A stretch of DNA of 64,000 nucleotides, from positions 124,001-188,000 of the forward strand of contig JBDWMA010000019.1 in NCBI GenBank assembly GCA_039972875.1, read 5' to 3'. This DNA comes from Pseudoruegeria sp039972875. GTDB taxonomy: Bacteria > Pseudomonadota > Alphaproteobacteria > Rhodobacterales > Rhodobacteraceae. Below, in pieces: positions 14,865-23,719 of the stretch. Below the pieces are notes generated by a model. That model worked only from the letters and a program-made list of their open reading frames with translations. It was not told where the DNA came from and made no database searches. How positions within the stretch are numbered: position 1 is the first letter of the stretch; the number at the start of each line of letters is the position of its first letter. Position numbers and translations under genes: made by a program.

Positions 14865-16997
14865 TTAACCCTCGTTTTTCTCTTCAGTGATTTCTGTACC
14901 AGTTGCCTGATCAACCACTTTCATGGACAGGCGCACTTTGCCACGATCATCAAAGCCCAGCAGTTTGACCTTTACGTCCTGACCTTCTTTTAGAACGTCA
15001 GATGGGTGGTTCAAGCGGCGGTTTTCGATTTGAGAAACGTGTACCAGTCCATCACGCTTCCCAAAGAAGTTTACAAATGCGCCAAAGTCGACGATTTTCA
15101 CAACTTTACCGTCGTAGATTTGACCAGCTTCTGGTTCTGCCACGATGGAATGGATCATCTCATAGGCACGCTTGATGGCTTCGCCGTCAGAGGATGCGAT
15201 TTTGATCACGCCGTCGTCATTGATATCGACCTTAGCACCAGATGTTTCCACGATCTCGCGGATCACTTTACCACCGGAACCGATCACTTCACGGATTTTA
15301 TCCGTTGGGATGTTCATGGTTTCGATGCGTGGTGCGTGGTCAGAGAAAGAACCAGCCTCGGTCAAGGCTTTGGACATTTCACCTAGAATGTGCAGACGGC
15401 CTTCTTTGGCTTGAGCCAGTGCTTTCCCCATGATCTCTGGGGTAATGCCGGCGACTTTGATGTCCATCTGCAAAGAGGTGATACCCGCTTCTGTACCTGC
15501 AACTTTGAAATCCATGTCGCCAAGGTGATCTTCGTCACCCAGGATGTCGGACAGGATCGCGTAGGAACCATCGTCTTCCAGAACCAGACCCATAGCAACA
15601 CCAGCAACAGGTGCCTTCAATGGTACACCCGCGTCCATCATAGACAAGGACCCACCACAAACGGACGCCATTGAAGAGGAGCCGTTGGATTCTGTGATCT
15701 CGGACACAACGCGAATTGTGTACGGGAAATCAGTCGGTGCTGGCAGAACAGCCTGCAACGCACGCCAAGCCAGTTTACCGTGACCGATTTCACGACGACC
15801 TGGGCCAGACACACGACCAACTTCACCAACTGAATAGGGAGGGAAGTTATAGTGCAGCAGGAAGTTTGACTTATAGGTGCCGTTCAGTGCGTCGATCATT
15901 TGCTCGTCGTCGCCGGTGCCCAATGTGGTTACAACCAAGCCCTGTGTTTCACCGCGTGTGAACAAGGCAGACCCGTGTGCACGAGGAAGAACAGAGACTT
16001 CGCTTTCGATGGCACGGATGGTTGTGGTTTCACGACCGTCAATACGGGAGCCGTTTTTAACAACGTCACCGCGTAGGATGGTGGATTCCAGTTTCTTCAG
16101 GGCAGATCCAAGGTTCGCATCTTCGGATTGCTCTTCGGTCAGTGTCTCAAGGATCGCATCACGCGCCGCGGAAACGGCAGCTGTACGCTCTTGTTTGTCT
16201 GTTAGCGCATAAGCGGCACGCATTTGCGTTTCGCCAGCAGCTTTGACAACTTCGAATAGGTCAGAATAGTCTGGGACGTCGAATTCAAACGGCTCTTTGG
16301 CAGCTTCTTCAGCCAGAGAGATAATCAAATCGATGACCGGCTGGATTTGAGCGTGAGCAAAGTTTACCGCACCGAGCATTTCTTCTTCGGTCAGCTCATA
16401 GGCTTCAGACTCAACCATCATGACAGCGTCTTTTGTACCAGCAACAACAAGGTCCAGACGCTGGTCTGGGTTATTGCGCAGCATGTGCATGTCATCAACA
16501 GATGGGTTCAGCGTATATTCACCGTCAGTGAAACCAACCCGCGCGCAGGCGATTGGGCCACGGAAAGGTGCACCGGAAATGGTCAGCGCAGCAGAAGCCG
16601 CGATCATGGCAACCATATCAGGGTCGTTTTCCAAATCGTGCGAAAGGACTGTACACATAACCAGTACTTCGTTTTTGAAGCCTGGGACAAACAGGGGGCG
16701 GATCGGACGGTCGATCAGACGCGCTGTCAGTGTTTCTTTTTCAGTTGGGCGCGCTTCGCGCTTAAAGAAACCACCGGGGATTTTACCCGCAGCGTAGTAT
16801 TTTTCTTGGTAATGAACCGTCAGAGGAAAGAAGTCCTGACCGGGTTTTTGTTTGCGGGCAAAGGTCACATTGGCCATGACCGAAGTTTCACCCAAAGTGG
16901 CGATGACCGTGCCATCAGCCTGACGGGCAACCTTGCCCGTTTCCAGTGTCAGCGTTTCATCGCCCCACTGTATAGATTTCGTCGTTACATTAAACAT
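14865..16997 (-). CDS. pnp: Polyribonucleotide nucleotidyltransferase (PNPase)
   Basis: PNPase is the phosphorolytic 3'-5' exoribonuclease of the RNA degradosome. The 710-residue protein shows both RNase PH-like cores, with the active-site GPGRREIGHGKLA region in the second, then a KH domain (EVIGSGGKVIREI, about residue 560-570) and a C-terminal S1 domain (YDGKVVKIVDFGAFVNF). Length is normal. The gene is usually beside rpsO; here rpsO lies 3.5 kb away on the same strand with four genes between. PNPase usually controls its own mRNA through a leader hairpin. Confidence 0.97.
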   Translation of the reverse strand: MFNVTTKSIQWGDETLTLETGKVARQADGTVIATLGETSVMANVTFARKQKPGQDFFPLTVHYQEKYYAAGKIPGGFFKREARPTEKETLTARLIDRPIRPLFVPGFKNEVLVMCTVLSHDLENDPDMVAMIAASAALTISGAPFRGPIACARVGFTDGEYTLNPSVDDMHMLRNNPDQRLDLVVAGTKDAVMMVESEAYELTEEEMLGAVNFAHAQIQPVIDLIISLAEEAAKEPFEFDVPDYSDLFEVVKAAGETQMRAAYALTDKQERTAAVSAARDAILETLTEEQSEDANLGSALKKLESTILRGDVVKNGSRIDGRETTTIRAIESEVSVLPRAHGSALFTRGETQGLVVTTLGTGDDEQMIDALNGTYKSNFLLHYNFPPYSVGEVGRVSGPGRREIGHGKLAWRALQAVLPAPTDFPYTIRVVSEITESNGSSSMASVCGGSLSMMDAGVPLKAPVAGVAMGLVLEDDGSYAILSDILGDEDHLGDMDFKVAGTEAGITSLQMDIKVAGITPEIMGKALAQAKEGRLHILGEMSKALTEAGSFSDHAPRIETMNIPTDKIREVIGSGGKVIREIVETSGAKVDINDDGVIKIASSDGEAIKRAYEMIHSIVAEPEAGQIYDGKVVKIVDFGAFVNFFGKRDGLVHVSQIENRRLNHPSDVLKEGQDVKVKLLGFDDRGKVRLSMKVVDQATGTEITEEKNEG

Positions 16998-17666
16998 CTA
17001 GCGTATCCTAATTGGGAACACTCCCGGCCCTCCGGGTTTCCCACATTTGCATGGCGGCTCCATTGCCGCCGACCCCCGAAATATCTTGCGCTCGGGCACT
17101 GGGGTCCTGGTGCCGCGTTTCAGATGGCGGAGCCATACAACAGAACACCTTAGATGAAAAGGGGAAGCGGTGTGAGCAGTTGGATCGCTATATCAGTTCA
17201 TTGAGTCGTTTAAAGCATTGTCTGTTGGTGTAACTCAATATTGGTTTGATCCCCACGGATCTGTCTCGGCATTTAATGTTGAAGACGACAGGTCATGGTT
17301 ATCGGACGATATTGGTACAATTAATGCACCAATATCAGCAAAATGACCCATGCATCTTTTGAATAGTCGATAGCCAGTTATAGATTGCTGTAGCGCTTTA
17401 TGGGTGACTCTCTTTGATATAGATCAACCTTGGGTTGCGATATGTACTTGATTTTGTCTAAAATGGGGTGCGGAAAAGGGTATCTATCAGATCACTTCAA
17501 AAGCAGGCCTTGAAACTTAAAAGATAATGACTAGCCACAACACGAAATGGGTGAAATGAAGCGCCGATATCGGGGTTTGTTTGAGCATGCCATACCAATG
17601 GTATTTCATCAAAATCTCGGAGCAAGGATCGGTGTCTTTGGCACCTTGAACTCAAGAGGACTGAAA
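16998..17666. other. Intergenic region between pnp and the CBS gene
   Basis: About 670 bp with no convincing gene. Next to pnp the DNA is GC-rich with short hairpins (for example GGCGGC-N6-GCCGCC near 17053), which could be the structured pnp leader that RNase III and PNPase act on. The right half is AT-rich and carries the FNR-type box annotated separately. The frame of the CBS gene is open back to 17547, but without a ribosome binding site. Confidence 0.45.
17414..17427. promoter_or_regulatory. FNR/FnrL-type binding site
   Basis: TTGATATAGATCAA is a perfect match to the TTGAT-N4-ATCAA consensus of FNR-type oxygen regulators. It lies about 240 bp upstream of the CBS gene and about 420 bp upstream of pnp. 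It suggests low-oxygen control of the CBS-transporter unit; control of pnp is less likely at that distance. Confidence 0.6.
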
Positions 17667-18155
17667 ATGGGATTAACCTGTCAGGACGTCATGGTTGCGC
17701 CGGAGCGTCAGATTACAATCCGACCAGAGGCCAGCGTTGCAGAAGCCTTTCAGCTTATTAAGAAAAACCGTGCGCGGTTTTTACCGGTGGTTGCGGAAGA
17801 TGGTAAATATGTCGGTGTTTTTACGGCGCCGACTTTGCTGAAGCTCTTTCTTCCAAAAGCAGCAATCATCGCTTTGAACGATGATACGATGCGTGTTCCC
17901 TTAAGCGGGCTAGGCTTCATGAGCCTAAGCAAAGAAGATTTCAACGCGCAGCTTGAAGCGTTGCAATACGAAAAAGTCGGCAAGAACATGTCGAATCCGG
18001 CTAATATCCCAGTGACTGCGCCGGATACACCCATCATGGAAGGGATCTTCCTGTACTACAAATTTAAGCGCCATGTTGTGCTGGTGGAACCCGCAACAGG
18101 TCTTTTTGTTGGTACTGTCAGCAGCAATTCACTCCTTGACGGTGCTCTTTCTTAA
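17667..18155 (+). CDS. CBS-domain pair protein
   Basis: From the ATG at 17667, preceded by AGAGGA, the protein has 162 residues made of two CBS motifs: the first around residues 5-60 (TCQDVM...ARFLPVVAEDGKYVGVFT), the second around 110-160 (NPVTAPDTPIMEGIFLYYKFKRHVVLVEP...GTVSS). CBS pairs bind adenine nucleotides and act as energy-sensing regulators. A transporter of the NhaD-like superfamily starts 21 bp downstream on the same strand, so it may modulate that transporter. An FNR-type box lies upstream. Confidence 0.85.
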   Translation: MGLTCQDVMVAPERQITIRPEASVAEAFQLIKKNRARFLPVVAEDGKYVGVFTAPTLLKLFLPKAAIIALNDDTMRVPLSGLGFMSLSKEDFNAQLEALQYEKVGKNMSNPANIPVTAPDTPIMEGIFLYYKFKRHVVLVEPATGLFVGTVSSNSLLDGALS

Positions 18156-18176
18156 CTCAATTCCGGAATTAAAATC

Positions 18177-19541
18177 GTGTCTGCAAACTCTACGCAACAC
18201 GGAGAACATGGATTCTCCGTTCCAGAACTCCTTGGTGTTGATCCCGTTTGGATCGCCACTGGGATCCTTATTCTAGTATATGCTTTTTTGATCACTGAAA
18301 AAGTAAACCGTGCCATATTGGCAATGCTGGGTGCCTCTCTCATGGTGCTGTTTGGCATACTTAATCAACAACAGGCGGTTGATGGTGTCGATGCCAATAC
18401 GCTGGCCTTGCTGATTGGGATGATGGTCATTGTTGGTATTACGTCAAAATGTGGTTTGTTCCAATTTGTTGCGATTAAAGCGGCCAAATCGGTAAAAGCC
18501 AACCCAACGGGCATTTTGATTATGCTAACGTTGATTACGGCCGTTTTCTCTGCGCTTTTGGATAACGTGACAACTGTTCTATTGATCGCGCCGATTACAT
18601 TGTTGATTACGGAAGCACTGGATACCAAGGTGTTTCCATTCTTTTTGGCAGAGATTTTAGCGTCAAACGTCGGGGGTACGGCCACGTTGATCGGTGATCC
18701 ACCGAACATTTTGATCGGATCTGCCGCAGGGTTGAGCTTTAATCAATTTGTGGTCAACCTTGCACCCATAGCGTCTATCTGCCTTGTCGTGTTGACTGGA
18801 ATTATCTACCTGATGAACCGCAAAGCACTGGCCAAAATTCCGGCGTCCGCCTCTGAGCGGATCATGAAATTTGACGAGAGCCAATCCATCACAGACAAGC
18901 CACTTATGATCAAATCACTTTGTGTGCTGGCGCTCGTCTTGTTTGGGTTTGTTGTTGGACATGGTTACGGCATTCAGCCTGGCACCTCGGCACTCGCTGG
19001 GGCGGGTTTGCTCATGTTGCTCGCATATGGTCATCAACACGGCGAAGAACAATCTGAATCTGTGCACCACATCTTTGGTGAAGTTGAATGGGTTACCATT
19101 TTCTTCTTTGGTGGTCTGTTTGTGATCGTTGCCGGGGTGGAACATGTTGGTTTGCTTGAATTCTTTGCTAACAAAGTTCTGGAAATCACCGAAGGCGATA
19201 TGCAAAAAACGGCGCTGTTGATTTTTTGGGCATCTGGCATTTTGTCTGCGATCCTCGATAACATTCCGTTTGTTGCAACAATGATCCCATTGATCGAGAG
19301 CACCGCCGATACATTTGGGGGGCCTGACGCGATTGAGCCTCTGTGGTGGTCTCTGGCGCTCGGTGCGTGTTTGGGCGGCAATGGTACCCTGCTGGGGGCA
19401 TCCGCGAACCTGACCGTTGCAGCTTTTGCTGAGAAAGCAAAGCAACCCATCGGGTTCCTGAAGTTCATGCAGTATTCATTCCCAATCATGCTTCTGACTT
19501 TGGCGATGGCCCATGTCTATATTTGGCTGCGGTATTTCTAA
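18177..19541 (+). CDS. NhaD/ArsB-type ion transporter
   Basis: The 454-residue protein is a polytopic membrane protein with roughly 11-12 spans and the inverted-repeat signature of the ion transporter superfamily: SALLDNVTTVLLIAP in the first half and SAILDNIPFVATMIP in the second. GGTATLIGDPPNI and GGNGTLLGASAN complete the two substrate loops. Relatives include NhaD Na+/H+ antiporters and P-protein-like carriers, so sodium/proton exchange is likely but not proved. It starts at a GTG just after the CBS gene; the two are probably one operon ending at the hairpin at 19571. Confidence 0.85.
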   Translation: MSANSTQHGEHGFSVPELLGVDPVWIATGILILVYAFLITEKVNRAILAMLGASLMVLFGILNQQQAVDGVDANTLALLIGMMVIVGITSKCGLFQFVAIKAAKSVKANPTGILIMLTLITAVFSALLDNVTTVLLIAPITLLITEALDTKVFPFFLAEILASNVGGTATLIGDPPNILIGSAAGLSFNQFVVNLAPIASICLVVLTGIIYLMNRKALAKIPASASERIMKFDESQSITDKPLMIKSLCVLALVLFGFVVGHGYGIQPGTSALAGAGLLMLLAYGHQHGEEQSESVHHIFGEVEWVTIFFFGGLFVIVAGVEHVGLLEFFANKVLEITEGDMQKTALLIFWASGILSAILDNIPFVATMIPLIESTADTFGGPDAIEPLWWSLALGACLGGNGTLLGASANLTVAAFAEKAKQPIGFLKFMQYSFPIMLLTLAMAHVYIWLRYF

Positions 19542-19570
19542 ACACTGTCGAATGAAGATGAGCAAAAGAA

Positions 19571-19595
19571 GGGGCGATTAAAATCGCCCCTTTTT
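19571..19595. terminator. Rho-independent terminator, possibly bidirectional
   Basis: GGGGCGAT-TAAA-ATCGCCCC followed by TTTTT, 30 bp after the NhaD-like stop. Convergent DUF1801 ends just beyond. Confidence 0.85.
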
Positions 19596-19598
19596 GCG

Positions 19599-20033
19599 TT
19601 ACAAGTGATAGGTAAGTGCGCTGTAGATCAGCTGATCCAATCTGGGATCATTTGCATCTTTCGCACCTGATAACCACAGCCCACGATTACCGTCGAATTG
19701 AAAATCTGTACCTGTCAGGGTTTGAAAATCTGACATGACGCTGGTTTGGCAATGGGCGAAAACGGCAGCATTTCCTTGTTTCCCGACCCCTAAACGTAAA
19801 GTGGTCCCGGACCTTGTCTTTGTCGTAAGATAGGCCGGTTGCCCCCATTTCAGAGCTTCCTCTATTGGGCCAATTCGCTCATCAGACTGCGCCACCATAA
19901 AAATTCTGCTCCGTATGCCCAACAGGTGACACTGTTTAGGTAAGGGGATTTCGCCAAATTTGGCTGCGACTTCAGGTCGTTGAAATGGAGGATCTGCGTG
20001 GGTCAATTTTATGTCCTCTGGATGAATTGTCAT
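19599..20033 (-). CDS. DUF1801 domain protein
   Basis: The 144-residue cytoplasmic protein shows the DUF1801 pattern: a helical N-terminus, EEALKWGQPAYLTTKTRSGTTLRLG in the middle, and a C-terminal RLDQLIYSALTYHL. DUF1801 proteins share the YdhG/iron-chaperone-like alpha/beta fold; their biochemical role is mostly unknown. It lies between the NhaD-like terminator and a small secreted-protein gene on the same strand. Confidence 0.8.
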   Translation of the reverse strand: MTIHPEDIKLTHADPPFQRPEVAAKFGEIPLPKQCHLLGIRSRIFMVAQSDERIGPIEEALKWGQPAYLTTKTRSGTTLRLGVGKQGNAAVFAHCQTSVMSDFQTLTGTDFQFDGNRGLWLSGAKDANDPRLDQLIYSALTYHL

Positions 20034-20098
20034 TCAACCATGAAAAAACCGCCCACAACAAGTGCGGACGGTATTTCGTCACAGGGAGGGGCGCCTGA

Positions 20099-20413
20099 TC
20101 AGTTCCGCTGTGGTGGTTGCGGACCATTCTTTTGGATGGTTTGATGGATTTGCTCTTGGGTCAAATTGCCGTTGGATTTTTGTAAACAATCAGCCACCTG
20201 TTTTATATCTGGACGTTCCGGCTGGCCAGAACCTTGGGATGGCGCAGGAAAACAATTTTTTACGGTGCTTGCGCTGATCCCCAGATCTGAGGCCATTTTG
20301 TCAAAAGATGGCATAGGGGGGCGCCCGCCTTGGCCATTTTGCTGTGCCTGTGCGCCTGTCGCACAGATTACGAGGATCGCAGCGATGCCAAGAGCTTTGT
20401 GTTGTCTGCTCAA
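20099..20413 (-). CDS. Small exported protein with two cysteines
   Basis: The 104-residue protein has a signal peptide (residues 1-23, ending Ala-Gln-Ala), then a Gly/Pro/Gln-rich mature region with two cysteines (KNCFPAP and ADCLQKS) that could pair, and a proline-rich end (GPQPPQRN). The segment PSFDKMASDLGISASTVKNCF resembles a short helix-turn module. No family is assigned. It is downstream of rpsO on the same strand but behind the rpsO terminator. Confidence 0.65.
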   Translation of the reverse strand: MSRQHKALGIAAILVICATGAQAQQNGQGGRPPMPSFDKMASDLGISASTVKNCFPAPSQGSGQPERPDIKQVADCLQKSNGNLTQEQIHQTIQKNGPQPPQRN

Positions 20414-20498
20414 TGTCGTTCTCCATTGGTATTGAGCTTATAATACGGAAGGGCAGGAGCATTCCGTCGGCCTAATTTGGAAAATAATGGAACCGAAC

Positions 20499-20530
20499 GA
20501 AAAAACGCCCGCTCAATATTGAACGGGCGT
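20499..20530 (-). terminator. Rho-independent terminator of rpsO
   Basis: ACGCCCG (20505-20511) and CGGGCGT (20524-20530) form a stem; on the minus strand it is followed by a run of T (the A-run at 20500-20505 on the plus strand). Confidence 0.85.
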
Positions 20531-20554
20531 CTATCTTGGGTCTGAGCGAAACGC

Positions 20555-20824
20555 TTAGCGGCGCAGGCCGAGGCGTTTGATCAGGTCCTGATAACGGGCT
20601 TGGTCTTTGCCCTTCAGGTAATCCAAAAGCTTCCGGCGCAGAGCAACCATTTTCAAAAGACCACGACGACCGTGGTTGTCTTTTTTGTGGGTTTTGAAGT
20701 GCTCAGTGAGGGTCGCGATACGCGAGGAAAGGATTGCAACTTGCACTTCGGGGGAACCGGTGTCGCCCTCTTTGGTGCCAAATTCTTTCAAGATGCGTGC
20801 TTTATCTTCTACTGTAATCGACAT
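20555..20824 (-). CDS. rpsO: 30S ribosomal protein S15
   Basis: The 89-residue protein matches S15 throughout: MSITVEDKARILKEFGTKEGDTGSPEVQVA, KTHKKDNHGRRGLLKMVALRRKLLDYLK and the end RYQDLIKRLGLRR. S15 binds 16S rRNA early in 30S assembly. GGAGACC precedes the ATG and a terminator follows. In most bacteria pnp is the next gene; here it is 3.5 kb further on. Confidence 0.97.
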   Translation of the reverse strand: MSITVEDKARILKEFGTKEGDTGSPEVQVAILSSRIATLTEHFKTHKKDNHGRRGLLKMVALRRKLLDYLKGKDQARYQDLIKRLGLRR

Positions 20825-21006
20825 CGGGGTCTCCTTAGATGTGAGTTATAAGAATGGCGCGAGCCGGGATGTCGTCCAGCAAGGCCCATGGAGTGATATC
20901 CCCCAGAACACTGGGCGATGCGCGCGTATACGGGGTATAGCGGACAAAGAAAAGATGATTCTTTTAGGCCACGTCATAACGCGCTTGGTGTTTTTCGTTA
21001 AATCAG

Positions 21007-21032
21007 ACCCGGCACATTCATATGCGCCGGGT
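21007..21032. terminator. Hairpin after iolG (possible terminator)
   Basis: ACCCGGC (21007-21013) pairs with GCCGGGT (21026-21032), 13 bp beyond the iolG stop on the minus strand. The T-run on that strand is poor, so it may be an mRNA-stabilising stem. Confidence 0.4.
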
Positions 21033-21044
21033 TTTGAATGGTGT

Positions 21045-22034
21045 CTAGATCAAAGATATAGGCAGGCCGGTCTCATAGGACTCTGCTGCGGCGTCCGCGA
21101 GGATCTGTGCCTTTAGGCCGTCTGTAATCGATGGCGATATTGGGTCGCCTTTGGAAACCGCATGGGCGAAATATCCGATTTCGTTTTGGTAAGCCGCTTC
21201 ATAGCGTTCCAAAAAGAAGTTCTGTACAGGGGCCGTCCGGAAACCTGTATCATTGGCAACATCAACTGAGTTCTCATGGATGTTCCCGGCACGCAACATA
21301 CCTTTGGACCCATGCACTTCGACGCGTTGATCATAGCCATAGGTTGCCCGACGAGAATTGCTGATCTGGCAAATTTTCCCACTGGCGGTCGTCAACGTCA
21401 CAGCAGCAGTATCAACGTCACCGGCCTCGCCGATTGCGGCATCAACCAATGCGCTGCCCACGGCAAAGATCTGTATGGGCTCTTCACCTAGCAAGAAGCG
21501 CGCCATATCAAGGTCATGGATCATCATATCCCGGAATAACCCGCCGGAGCTTTTGACATAGGACAACGGGGGCGGAGAGGGGTCGCGTGATTTGATCGTG
21601 ACCAATTCCGTGTCGCCAATTTCCCCATTGGCCAGACGGGCCTGCAGGTTGGCAAAGTTCGGGTCAAAGCGACGGTTAAAAGCGGTCATAAACGGAACGC
21701 CAGCCGTTTCCACCGCTTTGATGCAGTCGCGGATGCGGTCTGCTGACATATCAATGGGTTTTTCGCAAAAAATGGCTTTGCCAGCAGCGGCGGCTGCATG
21801 GATCAGATCATAATGCGTATCTGTTGGAGTTCCGATGATAACCGCGTCGACATCCGCGCTTTGGATCAAACTCGTGCTATCTAAAACCTGAGCGCCGGTT
21901 TTTGCCGCAAGACCTTCAGCGGCGGCGGGCATAGCGTCTGACACAGCGGACACGCGGACGTCATCTACGGTAAAGATTGAACGTGCGTGCACCTGGCCGA
22001 TACGCCCGCAGCCAAGTAGGCCAATATTCAGCAT
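21045..22034 (-). CDS. iolG: Inositol 2-dehydrogenase
   Basis: IolG oxidises myo-inositol to scyllo-inosose with NAD+, the first step of inositol breakdown. The 329-residue Gfo/Idh/MocA protein has the Rossmann motif GLLGCGRIG at the N-terminus, the EKP motif (IFCEKPIDM) near residue 98 and the catalytic region DMMIHDLDMARFLLG with the conserved Asp/His. Of the three Gfo/Idh genes in the locus, this one fits IolG best and sits in the iolJ-iolB-iolC-iolD series. Its start overlaps the end of the aldolase gene by 7 bp, implying coupled translation. Confidence 0.88.
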   Translation of the reverse strand: MLNIGLLGCGRIGQVHARSIFTVDDVRVSAVSDAMPAAAEGLAAKTGAQVLDSTSLIQSADVDAVIIGTPTDTHYDLIHAAAAAGKAIFCEKPIDMSADRIRDCIKAVETAGVPFMTAFNRRFDPNFANLQARLANGEIGDTELVTIKSRDPSPPPLSYVKSSGGLFRDMMIHDLDMARFLLGEEPIQIFAVGSALVDAAIGEAGDVDTAAVTLTTASGKICQISNSRRATYGYDQRVEVHGSKGMLRAGNIHENSVDVANDTGFRTAPVQNFFLERYEAAYQNEIGYFAHAVSKGDPISPSITDGLKAQILADAAAESYETGLPISLI

Positions 22035-22867
22035 TGCGTTTCTCCTTTGAACCCGCGGAGGACTTGACGTGTTGCGGCCACCACCGGGTCATGGGTTTCT
22101 TTGAGGATGCTGACTCGGTCAAAACGGGCAGGGTCGCTGTTCACGGCGTCACGCAGGGCAGCACCAAAGGCCATGCGCAACTCAGTGCCAATGTTGAACT
22201 TGCAAACTTTGGAGCCACGCGCCAACATTGTTCGCTGAGGCAATGGCACGCCAGAACCGCCGTGAATGACAAGGGGGACTTCGGTCACAGCCTCAATTGC
22301 ACGAATGCGGGGTTCATCTAGGCCGCCTTCTTTGTTTTCTTGTAAGTGCACATTCCCCACGGAAATCGCCATCGCATCAACACCGGTTTCGCGAGCAAAC
22401 TGCGCAGCCATCTCAGGATCAGTCCCGGCAGAGGCTTCTCCTCCGGAATAGCCAACAAATCCGATCTCACCCTCGCAGGAAATACCCGCAGCATGCGCCA
22501 TTTCCGCGATGGCAGCTGTTTCGGCAATGTTTTCAGCCAATGGTTTGCGAGATCCATCAAACATCAACGAGGTAAAGCCGCTATCGAGCGCTTCTTTGCA
22601 TTCGTCCATCGTATAGCCGTGGTCTAGATGAGCCACGACGGGAACAGATGCGTTTTCCGCGAGGTGACGAAACATTTTACCCAAGACAGGCAAAGGTGTA
22701 TGGGCCCGGCAGGACGGACCAGCTTGTAAAATGACCGGCACATTTTCTGCTTCGGCGGCATTTACATAAGCACGCATTTCTTCCCAGCCTAATGTGACCA
22801 AACCGGCCACCGCGTACCCTTGTTTCAAGGCAGGCTGAAGAACGTCAGATAGGGTTACGAGGCTCAT
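22028..22867 (-). CDS. iolJ: Class II aldolase, probably 6-phospho-5-dehydro-2-deoxy-D-gluconate aldolase
   Basis: The 279-residue protein is a zinc-dependent class II fructose-bisphosphate-type aldolase: metal-site HLDHG near residue 81, SLMFDGS, GEIGFVGYSGG, AISVGNVH and LVIHGGSGVP. In the iol locus the expected reaction is cleavage of phosphorylated 5-dehydro-2-deoxygluconate, made by IolC, into dihydroxyacetone phosphate and malonate semialdehyde. Substrate assignment is from context: it overlaps iolB by 4 bp and iolG by 7 bp. A glycolytic or tagatose-type role is less likely here. Confidence 0.8.
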   Translation of the reverse strand: MSLVTLSDVLQPALKQGYAVAGLVTLGWEEMRAYVNAAEAENVPVILQAGPSCRAHTPLPVLGKMFRHLAENASVPVVAHLDHGYTMDECKEALDSGFTSLMFDGSRKPLAENIAETAAIAEMAHAAGISCEGEIGFVGYSGGEASAGTDPEMAAQFARETGVDAMAISVGNVHLQENKEGGLDEPRIRAIEAVTEVPLVIHGGSGVPLPQRTMLARGSKVCKFNIGTELRMAFGAALRDAVNSDPARFDRVSILKETHDPVVAATRQVLRGFKGETQC

Positions 22868-23706
22868 TTGAACTTTGCCACCATGTCTTTGATGCCCGGA
22901 ATGGTTTCCACTTGATAGGCATGGGTTGGTTGAAAGAACTGCACGAGGCTGCGTTGGCTTAGGCCACCAAGAATGGTAAAATAATACATTTCATAGCCGG
23001 GAAGAACGGCACAAGGGTGGTAGCCTTTGTCGATGCAGATCGTAGAGCGATCCATGATCTGATAGGCGTCGCCAGGTTTGCCCTCTTCGCGCTGCAGCAT
23101 TTGAAGGCCAGAACCGTGATTTGGACGGAACCGGAAATTGTAGGTTTCATCGTGACGGGTTTCATGGGGAAGGTTGTCAGTGTCGTGTTTATGCGACGGA
23201 AAGCCTGACCAACCACCTTGGCCAACAGTATACAATTCAGACACAAGCAAGCGGCCAACTTTATCGTGCTGCTTTTGACCCAGAATATGTTTGATCTTCC
23301 GGTGCGTTTTCGTGTCGTCTGAGCCATATTGAACTTTGTCGATGTCCGCTACGCGTACGTCAAAGGGATCCAGAACCTTGTCGTATTTTGCGCCAGCGAT
23401 GAACACTTCGGTTTCGTCGCTAACACAAACGATTTGGGCCTTGGCACCAACGGGAACATAAACGCCTTCGGGCTCGCCGTCCCAGACGTCCACACCGCGG
23501 TTGCCAAGTGTAGGGAATGAGACACCTTCGATATCTACATCAACGGTGCCCGTTGCGGGTGCGATGCAGGTTTCATAACCGGGCACCTGATAATCAAAGC
23601 TCTCGCCCTTTTTCAGCTTTACGATATTGAAGTAGTTCAAAGGAACCGTGGGGTCGTCCGCATCTACGATTGGTTTATTATTATTGTCGTGTGGGGCGAT
23701 ATGCAT
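22864..23706 (-). CDS. iolB: 5-deoxy-glucuronate isomerase
   Basis: IolB converts 5-deoxy-glucuronate to 5-dehydro-2-deoxygluconate. The 280-residue cupin-fold protein has the family motifs SGFPSHKHDTDNLPHETRHDETYNF split over about residues 167-192, providing the metal-binding His and Glu residues, and DRSTICIDKGYHPCAVLPGYEMYYF near 218-243. Length is typical. The gene is 13 bp downstream of iolC and overlaps the aldolase start, so it is part of one operon. Confidence 0.92.
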   Translation of the reverse strand: MHIAPHDNNNKPIVDADDPTVPLNYFNIVKLKKGESFDYQVPGYETCIAPATGTVDVDIEGVSFPTLGNRGVDVWDGEPEGVYVPVGAKAQIVCVSDETEVFIAGAKYDKVLDPFDVRVADIDKVQYGSDDTKTHRKIKHILGQKQHDKVGRLLVSELYTVGQGGWSGFPSHKHDTDNLPHETRHDETYNFRFRPNHGSGLQMLQREEGKPGDAYQIMDRSTICIDKGYHPCAVLPGYEMYYFTILGGLSQRSLVQFFQPTHAYQVETIPGIKDMVAKFK

Positions 23707-23719
23707 TGGGTCTTCCTCC

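Noticed and set aside
16347..17153. 268-codon ORF opposite pnp
   Set aside because: Lies almost entirely antisense to pnp, has no family similarity, and its composition mirrors the pnp codon pattern.
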